A stretch of DNA of 64,000 nt from Paenibacillus sp. JQZ6Y-1 (GCF_040719145.1 NZ_JBFDUZ010000004.1:310001-374000), one strand, 5' to 3'. Positions 8,758 through 19,030 are shown, counted from the stretch's first letter. Translations and numbers: made by a program. The notes: generated by a model not told the origin, from the letters alone.

Positions 8758-10500
8758 ATGAGCAATACGAAGCGACACATCAGGGCAGGATTGCGCCTGA
8801 AATTATATTTAATCATTTTGCTGCCTTTATTAATAATCGGCGGATTGACGATGTGGACGACCCAGCATCTGATTCAGCAATCCTCGTTATCAACCTTGCA
8901 GCAAAACAATGCGATTTTAACAACGAAAACTGCAGCTGGACTGGATCAAGCGGCGATTCAATCCATCAACACTTCTGCTGATCCAGAGAAAACTGCCGGT
9001 TACAAAGAGCTGCGTAATGAACTGATCAAGCTGCGCGAGCAGACGGGCGCCATGTACGTGTACATGTTCAACCGTGTGGATAACAAATGGATCTATACAG
9101 TCGATGGAGCACCGTGGGATGATCAGGATTATAGTGCCTATGGCGATGATATGACCTTTTCCCAATCGACAGACAGCCAAATGCAAACAGGGCAAGTAGT
9201 CACTACTCCGCTCATTGTAGATCAGACGTGGGGTGAGATGTTCTCGACCTTTACGCCGATTAAGAACAGCGGTGGACAAATCATCGGCTATCTCGGGATT
9301 GATATTCCAGCGAAAACGGTCAACGATGTGTACAAAAATACGTTAGTTACCGCCTATCAGTTGGTCATTCCGATCTTCACAATTGTAGTATTGCTGGCAG
9401 CGATTGCGGCGATGATCTTCATCCGCCGTATGCTGAATCAAGTAGGACAGATCAAGCACAGTATGGAACAGGTAACAGAAGGCAATCTGACTGTTCCATC
9501 GAAGCGAATGACTGGCGATCAGCTAGGCGAGATTAGCGATCTGAACAATGCGATGATCGCGCATATTACCAATATGATTTCTAGTATTCAGCATAGCTCG
9601 GATACCTTGCAGCAATCGTCTGGTCATATTAGTGAAGTGTCCGGTGCGACCCTGCGTCAGACGGAAGAATTGTCGCGTGCGATTCAAGAAATTGCCTCTG
9701 GCGCGACCCAGCAGGCAGAGCAAACCGAGCAATCGGTCGATCAATCCGCCCGTCTCGGTCAGATCATGGACGAGATTGGCAGCTATGTGCATCAGTTCGG
9801 TGCGACTGCGCAGCAGCTGACCACGGTACGCAATACCGTATTGCGTGAGCATGAATTACTGCTGGAACAGGGCAAAGCCAATGTGAGCAGTGTACAGCAA
9901 TTGCAGCAGCTGTCGGATACACTGGCAGAGCAATCACGGCAAGCCTCTGGCATTAGCGGACAAGTACAGGATATCGTCAAGCAAACGCAAATTCTGGCGC
10001 TTAATGCTTCGATTGAAGCTTCTCGTGCAGGTGAAGCGGGACGCGGCTTCGCAGTCGTTGCAAGCGAAATGGGGCAACTTGCCCAGCAATCTGGCGAATC
10101 GATCCGCGAGATCGACCGCATTTTGGGACAATTTGTGCAGCAGATTGTACTTATTCACGCCGAATTTGCTCGTAGTCTGACATCAGCAGAGCAGCAGGAA
10201 AGTCGAATTGCTGAATGTATGGAATCTTTTGAACAGGTGAGTCAGGTGTCTGAGGATGTACAACGTCTTGCTGGCGATCTGTCGGACAAAACCGACCGTA
10301 TGCAGCATATCCGTCGCGAGGTGGAGGAGCATCTGACGCATATCGCTGCCACCACCGAGCAAACATCAGCCATGACCGAAGAAGTGGCAGCCAGTGCCTT
10401 GGAACAGCAGCAGTCAGTTTCTGAATTGACGGACATTTCTGGCAATTTGAACAATCTGGCAGGACAGTTAAAAGGACAAGCCGATAAATTTATCGTTTAA
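8758..10500 (+). CDS. Methyl-accepting chemotaxis protein
   Basis: A 580-residue membrane chemoreceptor signalling to CheA/CheW. A first membrane segment lies at about residues 14-34, an extracellular sensor of about 165 residues follows with Cache-like features (ending GYLGIDIPA), and a second membrane segment is near 203-226. A HAMP linker extends to about 280, and a long coiled-coil signalling domain follows. The hairpin tip is canonical ([17 protein letters not shown] and [15 protein letters not shown], about residues 413-445). AGGAGG precedes the ATG. The ligand cannot be predicted. It is a single-gene unit between the fni terminator and the ychF promoter. Confidence 0.95.
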   Translation: MSNTKRHIRAGLRLKLYLIILLPLLIIGGLTMWTTQHLIQQSSLSTLQQNNAILTTKTAAGLDQAAIQSINTSADPEKTAGYKELRNELIKLREQTGAMYVYMFNRVDNKWIYTVDGAPWDDQDYSAYGDDMTFSQSTDSQMQTGQVVTTPLIVDQTWGEMFSTFTPIKNSGGQIIGYLGIDIPAKTVNDVYKNTLVTAYQLVIPIFTIVVLLAAIAAMIFIRRMLNQVGQIKHSMEQVTEGNLTVPSKRMTGDQLGEISDLNNAMIAHITNMISSIQHSSDTLQQSSGHISEVSGATLRQTEELSRAIQEIASGATQQAEQTEQSVDQSARLGQIMDEIGSYVHQFGATAQQLTTVRNTVLREHELLLEQGKANVSSVQQLQQLSDTLAEQSRQASGISGQVQDIVKQTQILALNASIEASRAGEAGRGFAVVASEMGQLAQQSGESIREIDRILGQFVQQIVLIHAEFARSLTSAEQQESRIAECMESFEQVSQVSEDVQRLAGDLSDKTDRMQHIRREVEEHLTHIAATTEQTSAMTEEVAASALEQQQSVSELTDISGNLNNLAGQLKGQADKFIV

Positions 10501-10504
10501 TCGT

Positions 10505-10533
10505 TTGCCACGCCTGAGGTTGTCATATATAAT
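10505..10533 (+). promoter_or_regulatory. Sigma-A promoter for ychF
   Basis: TTGCCA and TATAAT are separated by 17 nt (5 of 6 and 6 of 6 matches), starting 5 nt after the chemoreceptor stop and about 59 nt before the ychF ATG. Confidence 0.75.
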
Positions 10534-10591
10534 AGTGTGGAAATTCAGATGAGACCTGTCACCAATTCAAGATATGGGAGTTGTCATATAA

Positions 10592-11692
10592 ATGGCTTTG
10601 AAAGCTGGTATTGTCGGATTGCCTAACGTAGGTAAATCCACTCTTTTTAATGCAATTACACAGGCGGGCGCAGAATCCGCGAACTATCCGTTTTGTACAA
10701 TTGATCCAAACGTCGGTATCGTTGAAGTTCCAGATGAGCGTCTGGACAAACTGACCGAACTGGTAGTACCGAAGAAAACTGTTCCAACTGCATTTGAGTT
10801 CGTAGATATTGCTGGTCTGGTACGCGGCGCGAGCAAAGGCGAAGGGCTGGGTAACAAGTTCCTTGCCCACATTCGCGAAGTTGACGCGATTGTGCATGTG
10901 GTTCGTTGTTTTGAAGATGAAAACATCACGCACGTTGATGGCAAAATCGATCCGATCAGCGACATCCAGACGATCAATCTGGAGTTGGTGCTCGCCGATC
11001 TGGAGAGCGTAGACAAACGGATCGACCGTTCCAAAAAGAACATGAAGGGCGGCAACAAGCAGTATGCGCAGGAGATTGAGATTCTGGAGCGCATCAAGGA
11101 AGCCCTGTACAACGATATGCCTGCACGCAGCGTGGAGCTGACCGAAGATGAGCAAGTGATCATTCGCGATCTGCACCTGCTGACCATGAAGCCAGTGTTG
11201 TATGCAGCAAACGTAAGCGAAGACGGCGTAACTGATGCCGACAACAATCCTTATGTGATAAAAGTAAAAGAATTTGCTGCTGCTGAAAACGCGGAAGTGG
11301 TACCAATCAGTGCCAAAGTGGAAGCAGACATCTCCGAGCTGGATGAGGAAGACAAAGCGATGTTCCTCGAAGAACTCGGTCTGGAAGAATCCGGTCTGAA
11401 CCGTCTGATCAAAGCCGCTTACCGTTTGCTTGGACTGTACACGTATTTCACTGCTGGTGTACAGGAAGTACGCGCATGGACGATCCGCAAAGGAACCAAA
11501 GCACCGGGCGCAGCTGGCGTGATCCACAGTGACTTTGAACGCGGATTTATCCGTGCCGAAGTAGTTGGATACGACGATCTCGTTGGAGCTGGTTCGATGA
11601 ACGGCGCCAAAGAGCGCGGTCAACTTCGTTTGGAAGGCAAAGAGTATATCGTCAAAGACGGCGATGTAATGCACTTCCGTTTCAACGTGTAA
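10592..11692 (+). CDS. ychF: Redox-regulated ATPase/GTPase YchF (OLA1 family)
   Basis: A 366-residue OBG-family P-loop protein that binds ribosomes and hydrolyses ATP in preference to GTP in characterised members. The P-loop GLPNVGKS is at residues 8-15, followed by the NYPFCTIDPNVG switch block, the DIAGLVRGASKGEGLG region near 70-85, and the C-terminal TGS-like domain ending in KDGDVMHFRFNV. Length and ends match the family exactly. It is transcribed alone from its own promoter and ends in a long stem-loop shared with the convergent gene. Confidence 0.97.
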   Translation: MALKAGIVGLPNVGKSTLFNAITQAGAESANYPFCTIDPNVGIVEVPDERLDKLTELVVPKKTVPTAFEFVDIAGLVRGASKGEGLGNKFLAHIREVDAIVHVVRCFEDENITHVDGKIDPISDIQTINLELVLADLESVDKRIDRSKKNMKGGNKQYAQEIEILERIKEALYNDMPARSVELTEDEQVIIRDLHLLTMKPVLYAANVSEDGVTDADNNPYVIKVKEFAAAENAEVVPISAKVEADISELDEEDKAMFLEELGLEESGLNRLIKAAYRLLGLYTYFTAGVQEVRAWTIRKGTKAPGAAGVIHSDFERGFIRAEVVGYDDLVGAGSMNGAKERGQLRLEGKEYIVKDGDVMHFRFNV

Positions 11693-11735
11693 CATATGTA
11701 GATCATGATCCATACGCAGTAGAAGCGTATAGTAT

Positions 11736-11810
11736 AAAAAGCCGAATGGCATCAAGCGTGATTGGGATAAGGAATGTTTCCTTTCACAGCTTGAGCCATC
11801 CGGCTTTTTT
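11736..11810. terminator. Bidirectional terminator between ychF and a convergent gene
   Basis: AAAAAGCCGAATGGC (11736-11750) pairs with GCCATCCGGCTTTTTT (11795-11810) around a 44-nt loop. T-tracts exist for both directions. The single A-C mismatch in the plus-strand RNA becomes a G-U pair in the minus-strand RNA. Confidence 0.75.
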
Positions 11811-11871
11811 GTTTAGTTCTCAGCGTTGCTAGCTAGATTAGTTCGTTTATGCATTTCATGTAAGTCTAAGA

Positions 11872-12858
11872 TTATCTTCTAAATGGCATATACCAATCAT
11901 TCGTAGTCGAGAGCAGCGGCATTTGTTGAAACGGTATATAAGCGGGATGTGTGCGAACCGGTGGGATAAAACCGGGATTTTGCCGAAGGTGGGCATCATC
12001 AAGTTGAATTAATAATTGCCGGACAAAGGGGCGAATCGTTGTGCCCATGCCGTCTCCAAACTCAAAATGATATTGTCGATCATTACCGTCTCCGATCACA
12101 ATCAACTGATTATTCGCTTTGTAGGTATCGAGTTGTTTCATAGAGTTAGTAGATACATAGAGTTGCCGAATGTCCTGCAACGGAATCGTTGTAAACGCAA
12201 AGCCTTCTCCTTTACGCTGTGTACCTATGATGAGTTCAAAGGGAGTAAGCACCAGAAAATGAAGGGGAAAAGAGAAGGAACCTTTCATACCGCCGGGGCG
12301 CAAATCCTCAATATCATCATCGGAATACAGTTCATCTTCATACCGGTGCCCGGATAGATTGCTGTACGCTGCGATGAGATGATCCTCAACCGATAGAATC
12401 CCTTTTTCCACCAAGAATTGTGCTGTCTTCATATTCTCTTTGGTTAGTCGCTGATGATACTTGATGACCAACCAGTAAAAGAGCGGCAACACCAACAAAA
12501 TTACTGTACAGATAATAGCCATTGATCGTCCTGCAGTCTCTGTAATGTACAACAGAATAGTTGCTAGCAAAAATAATAGAAAAAAGATGATAAAACATCC
12601 CATTCGAAACGATGAAGACAAGCGATAAAATAGAAATCCGCGGTGTGGTCGATAATGGGATGTTTTGGGATTTAGGATCAATGTGCGAGGGAGCCATACC
12701 CAGCAGATGGCAGTAACTGTAACCATAAGCGCAAAGGAGTAACTGATTCCTGCCTCATCATAGACCATATAACAAAATAAAAGTGCACACAGACATACGA
12801 TCCAATGCATGATATAGATCTTCCATTCGCCTCTGCGCGTTCGATGTAATAGATTCAT
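11872..12858 (-). CDS. Membrane protein of unknown function, tandem paralogue A
   Basis: A 328-residue protein of no family I recognise. Four hydrophobic segments form two pairs in the N-terminal half (about residues 16-52 and 84-128). A soluble C-terminal half follows, with a block FPLHFLVLTPFELIIGTQRKG that looks like a PH/GRAM-type beta sheet. The tail reads RTHPAYIPFQQ, a short spacer, then WYMPFRR. The start is ATG 12858, 10 nt after AAGGAG; an in-frame ATG at 12915 has no ribosome binding site. It is clearly homologous to the gene at 12993-13958. The function is unknown; membrane or lipid sensing is only a guess from the fold-like pattern. Confidence 0.75.
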   Translation of the reverse strand: MNLLHRTRRGEWKIYIMHWIVCLCALLFCYMVYDEAGISYSFALMVTVTAICWVWLPRTLILNPKTSHYRPHRGFLFYRLSSSFRMGCFIIFFLLFLLATILLYITETAGRSMAIICTVILLVLPLFYWLVIKYHQRLTKENMKTAQFLVEKGILSVEDHLIAAYSNLSGHRYEDELYSDDDIEDLRPGGMKGSFSFPLHFLVLTPFELIIGTQRKGEGFAFTTIPLQDIRQLYVSTNSMKQLDTYKANNQLIVIGDGNDRQYHFEFGDGMGTTIRPFVRQLLIQLDDAHLRQNPGFIPPVRTHPAYIPFQQMPLLSTTNDWYMPFRR

Positions 12859-12908
12859 TGCGGTAGCGCTCCTTGACGTACAAATATAGGTGAACCGATG
12901 GGATGCGT

Positions 12909-12937
12909 ATTCCACTACTATTGCAATGAAGTGGAAT
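12909..12937. other. Inverted repeat upstream of paralogue A
   Basis: ATTCCAC and GTGGAAT are perfect 7-nt arms around a 15-nt spacer, about 50 nt upstream of the 12858 start. No T-tract follows on either strand, so it is a possible operator or mRNA hairpin rather than a terminator. Confidence 0.35.
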
Positions 12938-12992
12938 TATGCACGAAGCAAGCAGTAAGGCATGACCACGATCTAGCGCCCTATGGCGTTAC

Positions 12993-13958
12993 TCAGCGTG
13001 CAAACGGAGCGTACCTTTCCAACGTCGATACGTTCTGCGCCTGCTCAAATGGAACATAGGCGGGATGCGTCCGTGTTACTGGTTGCTGCGCTACACGATC
13101 CATCTCGCGCTTTGCCATATCGATCTGATGCAGCCATGCGTGTACAAAACGCTGGATAGCTGTTGGAACAGATAGTGGAAAGACCACATTACATTGCTGC
13201 CCTTGCTCGTTGCCGATGATTAGCATCATGCCAAAATCGTTTATTTTATATTTCTTATAGGATAATCCACTGCTCAATACAGCGAGTTGTTGAATGCGCG
13301 ATAATGGAATGGAGGTATAGGTAAATGCACATGACGGCTGCTGAGTTCCGATGATACATTCATTCGGGGTAACCGCCACGAATACTGCCTGCTGATTAGA
13401 GAATACATGCAAATCGCTAATACCAGTCGCTGCCGTTCCCGTAATGATAGATGGCACCTTCAAGTTGCTGTAAATCGCGACGACCTCTTCCTCATCATTC
13501 AAAATCTTCCGTTGCTTCAGTACCTCGATCAACTGCTGATCCAGCCGCTTCCGCCGTTCCCAAGCCGATGCCATAAACCGCTGATACAACAGAATACCGA
13601 GGAAAATGGCAATCGAGATTCCGCTGGATGTCAGACTTGCCAATGGACTGAAAATAATCAACATCACAATCGCTGCCCATATCAGCAATATGATCCACTC
13701 CCGTATCGCCAGTTGCCAGTCTGCCATCCGATAATAAGCAAACCCTTTGCCCGGACGATAATGGCGTGCACGCGCAGTCCCTCCATAATCCTTCGCAAGC
13801 CATATCCCTATCAACAGTACACCGCATACCATGATCCAACCTGTGCTATATTGCGTAGCATCCTGAAAAAAAGAATATGCTATTATTGCCAAGAAAAGAC
13901 CAAGTAACCACTGCACTGCATACATCTTCGCACGTCGAAATGCTGCTCTTTTGTACAT
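12993..13958 (-). CDS. Membrane protein of unknown function, tandem paralogue B
   Basis: A 321-residue homologue of the adjacent protein with the same plan: paired membrane segments (about residues 13-49 and 84-125), a short charged helix, then a soluble domain with VFVAVTPNECIIGTQQP aligning to VLTPFELIIGTQRKG of its neighbour. The tail RTHPAYVPFEQ plus RYAPFAR mirrors the neighbour's tail. The start is ATG 13958, 9 nt after GGAGGG. The frame is open to 14282, but the extension has no start signals and no similarity. The 134-nt gap to paralogue A holds an inverted repeat. The pair probably arose by local duplication; no function is assignable. Confidence 0.75.
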   Translation of the reverse strand: MYKRAAFRRAKMYAVQWLLGLFLAIIAYSFFQDATQYSTGWIMVCGVLLIGIWLAKDYGGTARARHYRPGKGFAYYRMADWQLAIREWIILLIWAAIVMLIIFSPLASLTSSGISIAIFLGILLYQRFMASAWERRKRLDQQLIEVLKQRKILNDEEEVVAIYSNLKVPSIITGTAATGISDLHVFSNQQAVFVAVTPNECIIGTQQPSCAFTYTSIPLSRIQQLAVLSSGLSYKKYKINDFGMMLIIGNEQGQQCNVVFPLSVPTAIQRFVHAWLHQIDMAKREMDRVAQQPVTRTHPAYVPFEQAQNVSTLERYAPFAR

Positions 13959-14255
13959 TTGTTTATACCCTCCATTGATTCTATGTATACGTTCTACTGC
14001 CGCTACCATCGGTTCGTGCATTCCTATGTTCACTGTATGTATATGTTGCTTTCTGTGAATGATCTGTCTGCTATACAAATCAACTAGGCATGGGAAATAT
14101 TCCATTTTCCGGTAGGTGCTGCAATGATCTATATCGGTTGCTTGGTTGTATTTATAAAGTTGGCAGAAGTGTACCGTAAGATATGTTCTGTTTTTCTTTA
14201 ACAGCCGTAGACTCCTAATTCTGCCATGACATCCATACATACGAAAATCATACGA
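13959..14255. other. Gap upstream of paralogue B
   Basis: About 300 nt between the minus-strand start at 13958 and the aldo/keto reductase terminator. Apart from the GGAGGG ribosome binding site of paralogue B (13968-13973), I see no convincing promoter, structure or small gene. Confidence 0.5.
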
Positions 14256-14295
14256 AAAAGCCGAATGCAGCGTTGTTCGCAAGCATCCGGCTTTT
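14256..14295 (-). terminator. Terminator of the aldo/keto reductase gene
   Basis: Arms AAAAGCCGAATGC and GCATCCGGCTTTT form a 13-bp stem. In the minus-strand RNA all positions pair (one G-U), followed by a U-tract. It lies about 40 nt after the reductase stop. Confidence 0.75.
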
Positions 14296-14331
14296 CTTTT
14301 ATAACAATATGCTAATATTCATCATTCACCC

Positions 14332-15318
14332 TTAGCGGTTGAGCGTCTTCATGCTGTTCTGATCGTACCGATCACCGACAGCAGCGCCTTTGGGAGCGAC
14401 GGCATCAATACGCTGCAATTCCTCCTGCGTCAGCGTCACATCCAATGCGCCAACATTTTCTAGCAAATACTTCGTCTTTTTCGTACCCGGAATCGGTGCA
14501 ATATCGTTACCTTGCGCTAACAGCCATGCCAATGCCAGCTGTGAAGGCGCGCAATGTTTCTCGGCAGCGATCTCTTTGATCTGCTCTACAAGGTCCAGAT
14601 TTTTCTGGAAATTGTCTCCTTGGAAGCGTGGCGACGAGCGACGGAAGTCATCCTCGGCAAGATCGTTGAACGATTGAATCTGTCCAGTTAAGAATCCGCG
14701 TCCGAGCGGGCTATAAGGTACAAAGCCAATACCAAGCTCTCGACAGAGCGGCAAGATTTCATCCTCTACCTCGCGGCTCCAAAGCGAATATTCGGTTTGC
14801 AGCGCAGAGATCGGGAAGACGGCGTGAGCGCGTCGGATCGTGTCCGGTGCGGCTTCGGACATGCCGAGGTAACGTACCTTGCCTTCACGTACCAATTCCG
14901 CCATCGCGCCAATCGTTTCTTCAATCGGCACGTCAGGATCGACGCGATGTTGATAATACAGATCGATTACATCCACACCAAGACGTTTCAGACTTTTCTC
15001 GCATGCCTCACGTACATAGTCTGGCGTGCCTTTGATCCCTTGATACGAACCGTCTTCTCCGCGCACATTACCGAATTTGGTCGCAAGAATCACCTCATTG
15101 CGGTGCTTGCGAATAAACGGTCCGATAAACTCCTCATTCTTTCCGCTTCCATACATATCTGCTGTATCGTAAAACGTAATACCGTTATCGAACGCCGTAT
15201 CCAACGTACGTAGTGATTCCTGATCATCCCGTCCAGCATAAAATTCCGACATGCCCATACAACCTAATCCGAGTCTCGATACGTGCAGACCCTGTTGACC
15301 CAGTGCAATCTTTTCCAT
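14332..15318 (-). CDS. Aldo/keto reductase
   Basis: A 328-residue NADPH-dependent (beta/alpha)8-barrel oxidoreductase. The catalytic tetrad is visible: Asp52 and Tyr57 in YDTADMYG, Lys81 in LATKFG, and the His of YYQHRVD. The C-terminal cofactor block IAPIPGTKK is near residues 273-281. It resembles the AKR13-type reductases (YakC-like) that reduce small aldehydes and ketones. ATG 15318 is preceded by AGGAGG. It is a single gene on the minus strand with its own terminator. The physiological substrate is not deducible. Confidence 0.92.
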   Translation of the reverse strand: MEKIALGQQGLHVSRLGLGCMGMSEFYAGRDDQESLRTLDTAFDNGITFYDTADMYGSGKNEEFIGPFIRKHRNEVILATKFGNVRGEDGSYQGIKGTPDYVREACEKSLKRLGVDVIDLYYQHRVDPDVPIEETIGAMAELVREGKVRYLGMSEAAPDTIRRAHAVFPISALQTEYSLWSREVEDEILPLCRELGIGFVPYSPLGRGFLTGQIQSFNDLAEDDFRRSSPRFQGDNFQKNLDLVEQIKEIAAEKHCAPSQLALAWLLAQGNDIAPIPGTKKTKYLLENVGALDVTLTQEELQRIDAVAPKGAAVGDRYDQNSMKTLNR

Positions 15319-15475
15319 GCGAAGACCTCCTGATTATGAATGTGGAATACAATGGCAGCCGCAATTTCCGGCATTCCCAGTATAGATACAATTACATAAC
15401 AAAAGCAAACCTAAACCATCTTCCAAAAATTAACCGAAAACGGCAGATTTAAGGATAGGAAAGCGGTATAGTCTA

Positions 15476-15484
15476 TGCTATAAT
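15476..15484 (+). promoter_or_regulatory. Candidate extended -10 promoter for prfA
   Basis: TGCTATAAT is an extended -10 element with no good -35. It would give a leader of about 270 nt before the prfA GTG. Within the 15319-15762 gap this leader contains a perfect hairpin (GTCTTTT/AAAAGAC, 15669-15687) and a second weaker one just after it. Confidence 0.45.
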
Positions 15485-15762
15485 TAAGAGTCGTAACCTT
15501 ATGTTTTGTCTGCATATGTCAACGTACAAGCTATTCGGCATGATGCTGTCCGAAACTGGGGTTTTATTTTTATCTTTACAGAGTTGGTGGAGTCCGTAGA
15601 TCAACGTCTCATCATCCGGCTTTTTGCACATAATTGTCCATATTGGTAACAAATCCTGCTGCACGGTCGTCTTTTCTAGTAAAAGACAGGTTTCGGCTTT
15701 AACCGGAACGCCAATGCAGCGAACAACTATTAGACGAATGAATAATAAAGAGGTGGTTTCCT

Positions 15763-16830
15763 GTGTTAGACCGTTTACAGGCATTGGCAGACCGTTATGA
15801 CAAATTAAGCGAGCTGCTCTGTGATCCAGATGTAGCGAGCGATTCCAAACGTTTGCGCGATTATTCCAAAGAACAGTCGGATTTGCAACCGACATATGAA
15901 GCATATATCGAATACCGTAAAGTGACCGAGGAACTAGATGCTGCCAAGCAGCTTCAGGGCGAGAAGCTCGACGACGAGATGCGCGAGATGGTCAAAATGG
16001 AGATCGAAGAACTAGCGGCACGCAAAGAAGAACTGGAAGACCAGATTCATATCTTGCTCATGCCCAAAGACCCGAATGACGACAAAAACGTCATCGTGGA
16101 AATTCGCGGCGCAGCAGGCGGCGATGAAGCAGCTCTGTTCGCGGCTGATCTGTACCGCATGTATACCCGTTTTGCCGATACACAAGGCTGGAAGGTCGAA
16201 GTATTGGATACCAACGTTAGCGATCTGGGCGGATTTAAGGAAGTAACATTCCTGATCAATGGACGCGGTGCATACAGCAAGCTGAAATTCGAAAGCGGCG
16301 CTCACCGTGTACAGCGGATTCCGACAACTGAATCGGGCGGACGCATCCATACGTCTACTTCGACGGTAGCAGTAATGCCAGAAGCAGAAGAGCTGGATAT
16401 TGAGATTCACGACCGCGATATTCGTGTTGATACGTTCTGTTCTAGCGGAGCAGGCGGTCAGTCGGTCAATACGACCAAGTCAGCGGTACGCGTTACCCAT
16501 ATGCCAACTGGCATTGTGGCGACATGTCAGGACGGCAAATCCCAAAACTCCAACAAAGAAAAAGCGCTTCAAGTACTGCGTGCGCGTATCTCGGATATGC
16601 TGCGTCAGGAAGAAGAAGCAAAATACGCGGGCGAGCGGAAAAGCAAAGTCGGAACTGGTGACCGCAGTGAGCGTATCCGTACGTACAATTTCCCGCAAAG
16701 TCGTGTAACCGACCACCGGATCGGTTTGACACTGCACAAGCTGGATCAGGTCATGAACGGCGAGATCGAAGATATCGTATCCGCATTGACTGTAGCTGAG
16801 CAAGCGGACCTGATGGCAAAAGAGGCGTAA
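15763..16830 (+). CDS. prfA: Peptide chain release factor 1
   Basis: A 355-residue class I release factor that reads UAA and UAG in the ribosomal A site. The codon-recognition motif PxT appears as PTT in [13 protein letters not shown], and the catalytic GGQ is in [17 protein letters not shown] at about residue 230. The start is GTG 15763 with AGAGGTGG about 7 nt upstream. prmC, whose product methylates this GGQ glutamine, begins 2 nt after the stop, so the enzyme and its substrate are co-transcribed. Confidence 0.97.
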   Translation: MLDRLQALADRYDKLSELLCDPDVASDSKRLRDYSKEQSDLQPTYEAYIEYRKVTEELDAAKQLQGEKLDDEMREMVKMEIEELAARKEELEDQIHILLMPKDPNDDKNVIVEIRGAAGGDEAALFAADLYRMYTRFADTQGWKVEVLDTNVSDLGGFKEVTFLINGRGAYSKLKFESGAHRVQRIPTTESGGRIHTSTSTVAVMPEAEELDIEIHDRDIRVDTFCSSGAGGQSVNTTKSAVRVTHMPTGIVATCQDGKSQNSNKEKALQVLRARISDMLRQEEEAKYAGERKSKVGTGDRSERIRTYNFPQSRVTDHRIGLTLHKLDQVMNGEIEDIVSALTVAEQADLMAKEA

Positions 16831-16831
16831 T

Positions 16832-17806
16832 GTGTTAGAACATTCGCCTGTATTTAAGACGAAGGTACAGCAAAGTATAAGGGAAGCCTATGTTGAGGCT
16901 TCTTCTTTTTTAAAGCAGCAGGATGTAATGGAGCCGGAATCCAATGCGCGTCTGCTGCTGGAATGGGTATTGGGATTGTCGGGTGCGGCATATTATATGG
17001 CGCTACCAGAACCTTTTCCACAGGACAAATGCGAGATGTGGGAGCAGGTGATCCAGCGTAAGGCAGCTGGCGAACCAGCGCAGTACATTATCGGAGAGCA
17101 GGAATTTTACGGCGAAGTGTTTACCGTGACTCCTTCCGTATTGATACCGCGTCCAGAAACAGAGCTGCTGGTCGAATCGGTAGCCAAGTTGGCAGCCGAT
17201 CTGGTATTACCCTCATCGGCAAACACCACGTCCGACAGCCAACAAGATGAGTTGTCCAAAGATACATCCAAAGATACAGAGCGCAGGGCTTCTTCGGTCA
17301 TCCGTCGTCCTGTCTGTGTGGATATTGGAACAGGTAGCGGCGCTATTGCCTTGACGCTGGCGCGGATGCTACCAGATTGGGACATCTGGGCGAGCGATAT
17401 TTCGCCGGATGCCTTGCAGGTGGCGCGTCAGAACAGCGAGCGTCAGCAGACACCGATTCATTGGCAGCAGGGCAATTTATTGGAGCCTTTTGCCGGACAA
17501 CGGGTTGATATTGTCGTATCCAATCCGCCGTATATTCCCGATGAGGATATTGCCGGATTGCAGCCGGAAGTGCGTTTGCATGAACCGCTGACGGCATTGG
17601 CGGGCGGACCGGATGGGCTGGGACCATACCGAATCATGATGGAACAGCTATCGTTGCTGAACGGATTACCAGCGATGGTGGCATTTGAGCTTGGGCAGGG
17701 GCAAGCACAGGATGTAGCGAATATGGTGCGCACTGCTGGATATGAGGAGATTCATATTATCAAGGATCTTGCGGGCATTGAACGGCATGTGATCGGGATG
17801 CTGTAA
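16832..17806 (+). CDS. prmC: Release factor glutamine methyltransferase PrmC
   Basis: A 324-residue SAM-dependent methyltransferase that modifies the GGQ glutamine of release factors. The N-terminal helical domain is followed by the SAM loop VDIGTGSGAIAL (about 162-173) and the catalytic NPPYIP (about 231-236). It is longer than usual (family near 280-290) because of a polar Ser/Thr/Asp-rich insert between the two domains at about residues 130-155. The start is GTG 16832, spaced 7 nt from AGAGG inside the end of prfA. The function is secure; the insert is unusual. Confidence 0.94.
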   Translation: MLEHSPVFKTKVQQSIREAYVEASSFLKQQDVMEPESNARLLLEWVLGLSGAAYYMALPEPFPQDKCEMWEQVIQRKAAGEPAQYIIGEQEFYGEVFTVTPSVLIPRPETELLVESVAKLAADLVLPSSANTTSDSQQDELSKDTSKDTERRASSVIRRPVCVDIGTGSGAIALTLARMLPDWDIWASDISPDALQVARQNSERQQTPIHWQQGNLLEPFAGQRVDIVVSNPPYIPDEDIAGLQPEVRLHEPLTALAGGPDGLGPYRIMMEQLSLLNGLPAMVAFELGQGQAQDVANMVRTAGYEEIHIIKDLAGIERHVIGML

Positions 17807-17842
17807 GATACAGCGTGGGACCGGAACGAAAAGGAGATAATC

Positions 17843-19030
17843 ATGATCACAAAGCTGAAGCGGATCGACTGGCCACTTTTTGCCATTTTGCTTGTGCTGA
17901 TGGGCACAAGTTTGATCGTGATCTATAGTGCCACCCATTCCAGTGCCAAATTTGGTGATTCCACCAGCAAGATGGCGATGTATTATGCGCTGGGATTTGT
18001 TGTTTTTTTCGTGATGGCACTGGTGGATTACCGTTTCTGGCTGAAATATTCTCTCTACATTTATATTGGTGGTCTGGCGCTGCTGCTGCTCGTTATGATC
18101 ATCGGGCAAACGCTGAACAATGCGCAGGGCTGGCTAAAGCTCGGCGGTTTGAGCTTACAACCAGCCGAATTGTTCAAACTGGTACTGATCATGTTCTTAT
18201 CCGTCATGCTGGCGAATAAGAATAAGCTGAAGCTTGGCTTCTGGCGCGATATTATTCCACTGCTTGGTGTGACCTTTGTGCCGTTTGCGCTCGTTATGGT
18301 TCAAAATGACTTGGGTAACGCACTCAGCTATTTGATCATCACTATGGCACTTCTCTGGATCGGCAATATGAAATATACCCAGGCAGCGCTGGTGACCGCT
18401 TTGGCAATTCTGCTCGTTGTAGTTGGGATTCGCAGCTATGTGGCGTATCACGACAATATTGAGAAATATCTGGTCGATATTAACCGCGAGCACTGGATGG
18501 AACGGATTGATCCGTGGCTCATGCCAGACGAAGCGACGGCAAAAGCGGTGTATCATACACGCAATGCCAAGCTGGCTATCGCTTCTGGTGGTCTGAGCGG
18601 GGAAGGCTATATGAAGGGCAGCTCCGTACAAGCGGATCGCGTGCCATTGACGTATTCTGATTCGATCTTCGTCGTGGTGGCGGAAGAATTCGGCTTTATC
18701 GGTGCAGCGGTGTTATTGCTGCTGTATTTTACACTGATTCACCGACTGGTGTTAGTATCGCTGGAATGCCGCGAACGCGCCGGACCATATCTGATTATCG
18801 GGATTGTAGCGATGCTGCTGTATCAGATTTTTGAAAATATCGGCATGTTTATCGGGCTGATGCCATTGACTGGGATTACGCTACCGTTTATTAGCTTTGG
18901 CGGTACTTCACTACTGATGAATATGGCATGTATGGGTCTGGTTATGAGTATCCGCATCCACAATCAGGTCGATACGGATGAGTATCCGCTGACTGTTTCG
19001 GATCGATATGTGAGCAGCAAAGCGACCTAA
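17843..19030 (+). CDS. SEDS-family protein, RodA/FtsW type
   Basis: A 395-residue polytopic membrane protein with about ten hydrophobic segments, of the SEDS peptidoglycan glycosyltransferase family. Typical features are IDWPLFAILLVLMGTSLIVIYSAT at the N-terminus (a RodA-like opening), the WLKLGGLSLQPAELFKL block near residue 95, and the terminal GITLPFISFGGTSLL motif near 345. It would polymerise lipid II together with a class B PBP. The ATG follows AAAAGGAG. Its position between prmC and sua5 is where Bacillus subtilis has spoIIR and neighbours. RodA is more likely than FtsW or SpoVE, but I do not fix the symbol. Confidence 0.88.
   Translation: MITKLKRIDWPLFAILLVLMGTSLIVIYSATHSSAKFGDSTSKMAMYYALGFVVFFVMALVDYRFWLKYSLYIYIGGLALLLLVMIIGQTLNNAQGWLKLGGLSLQPAELFKLVLIMFLSVMLANKNKLKLGFWRDIIPLLGVTFVPFALVMVQNDLGNALSYLIITMALLWIGNMKYTQAALVTALAILLVVVGIRSYVAYHDNIEKYLVDINREHWMERIDPWLMPDEATAKAVYHTRNAKLAIASGGLSGEGYMKGSSVQADRVPLTYSDSIFVVVAEEFGFIGAAVLLLLYFTLIHRLVLVSLECRERAGPYLIIGIVAMLLYQIFENIGMFIGLMPLTGITLPFISFGGTSLLMNMACMGLVMSIRIHNQVDTDEYPLTVSDRYVSSKAT

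Noticed and set aside
10559-11755. Open reading frame of 398 codons on the minus strand opposite ychF
   Set aside because: It mirrors ychF codons, has odd Phe/His/Cys-rich composition, no ribosome binding site and no family resemblance.
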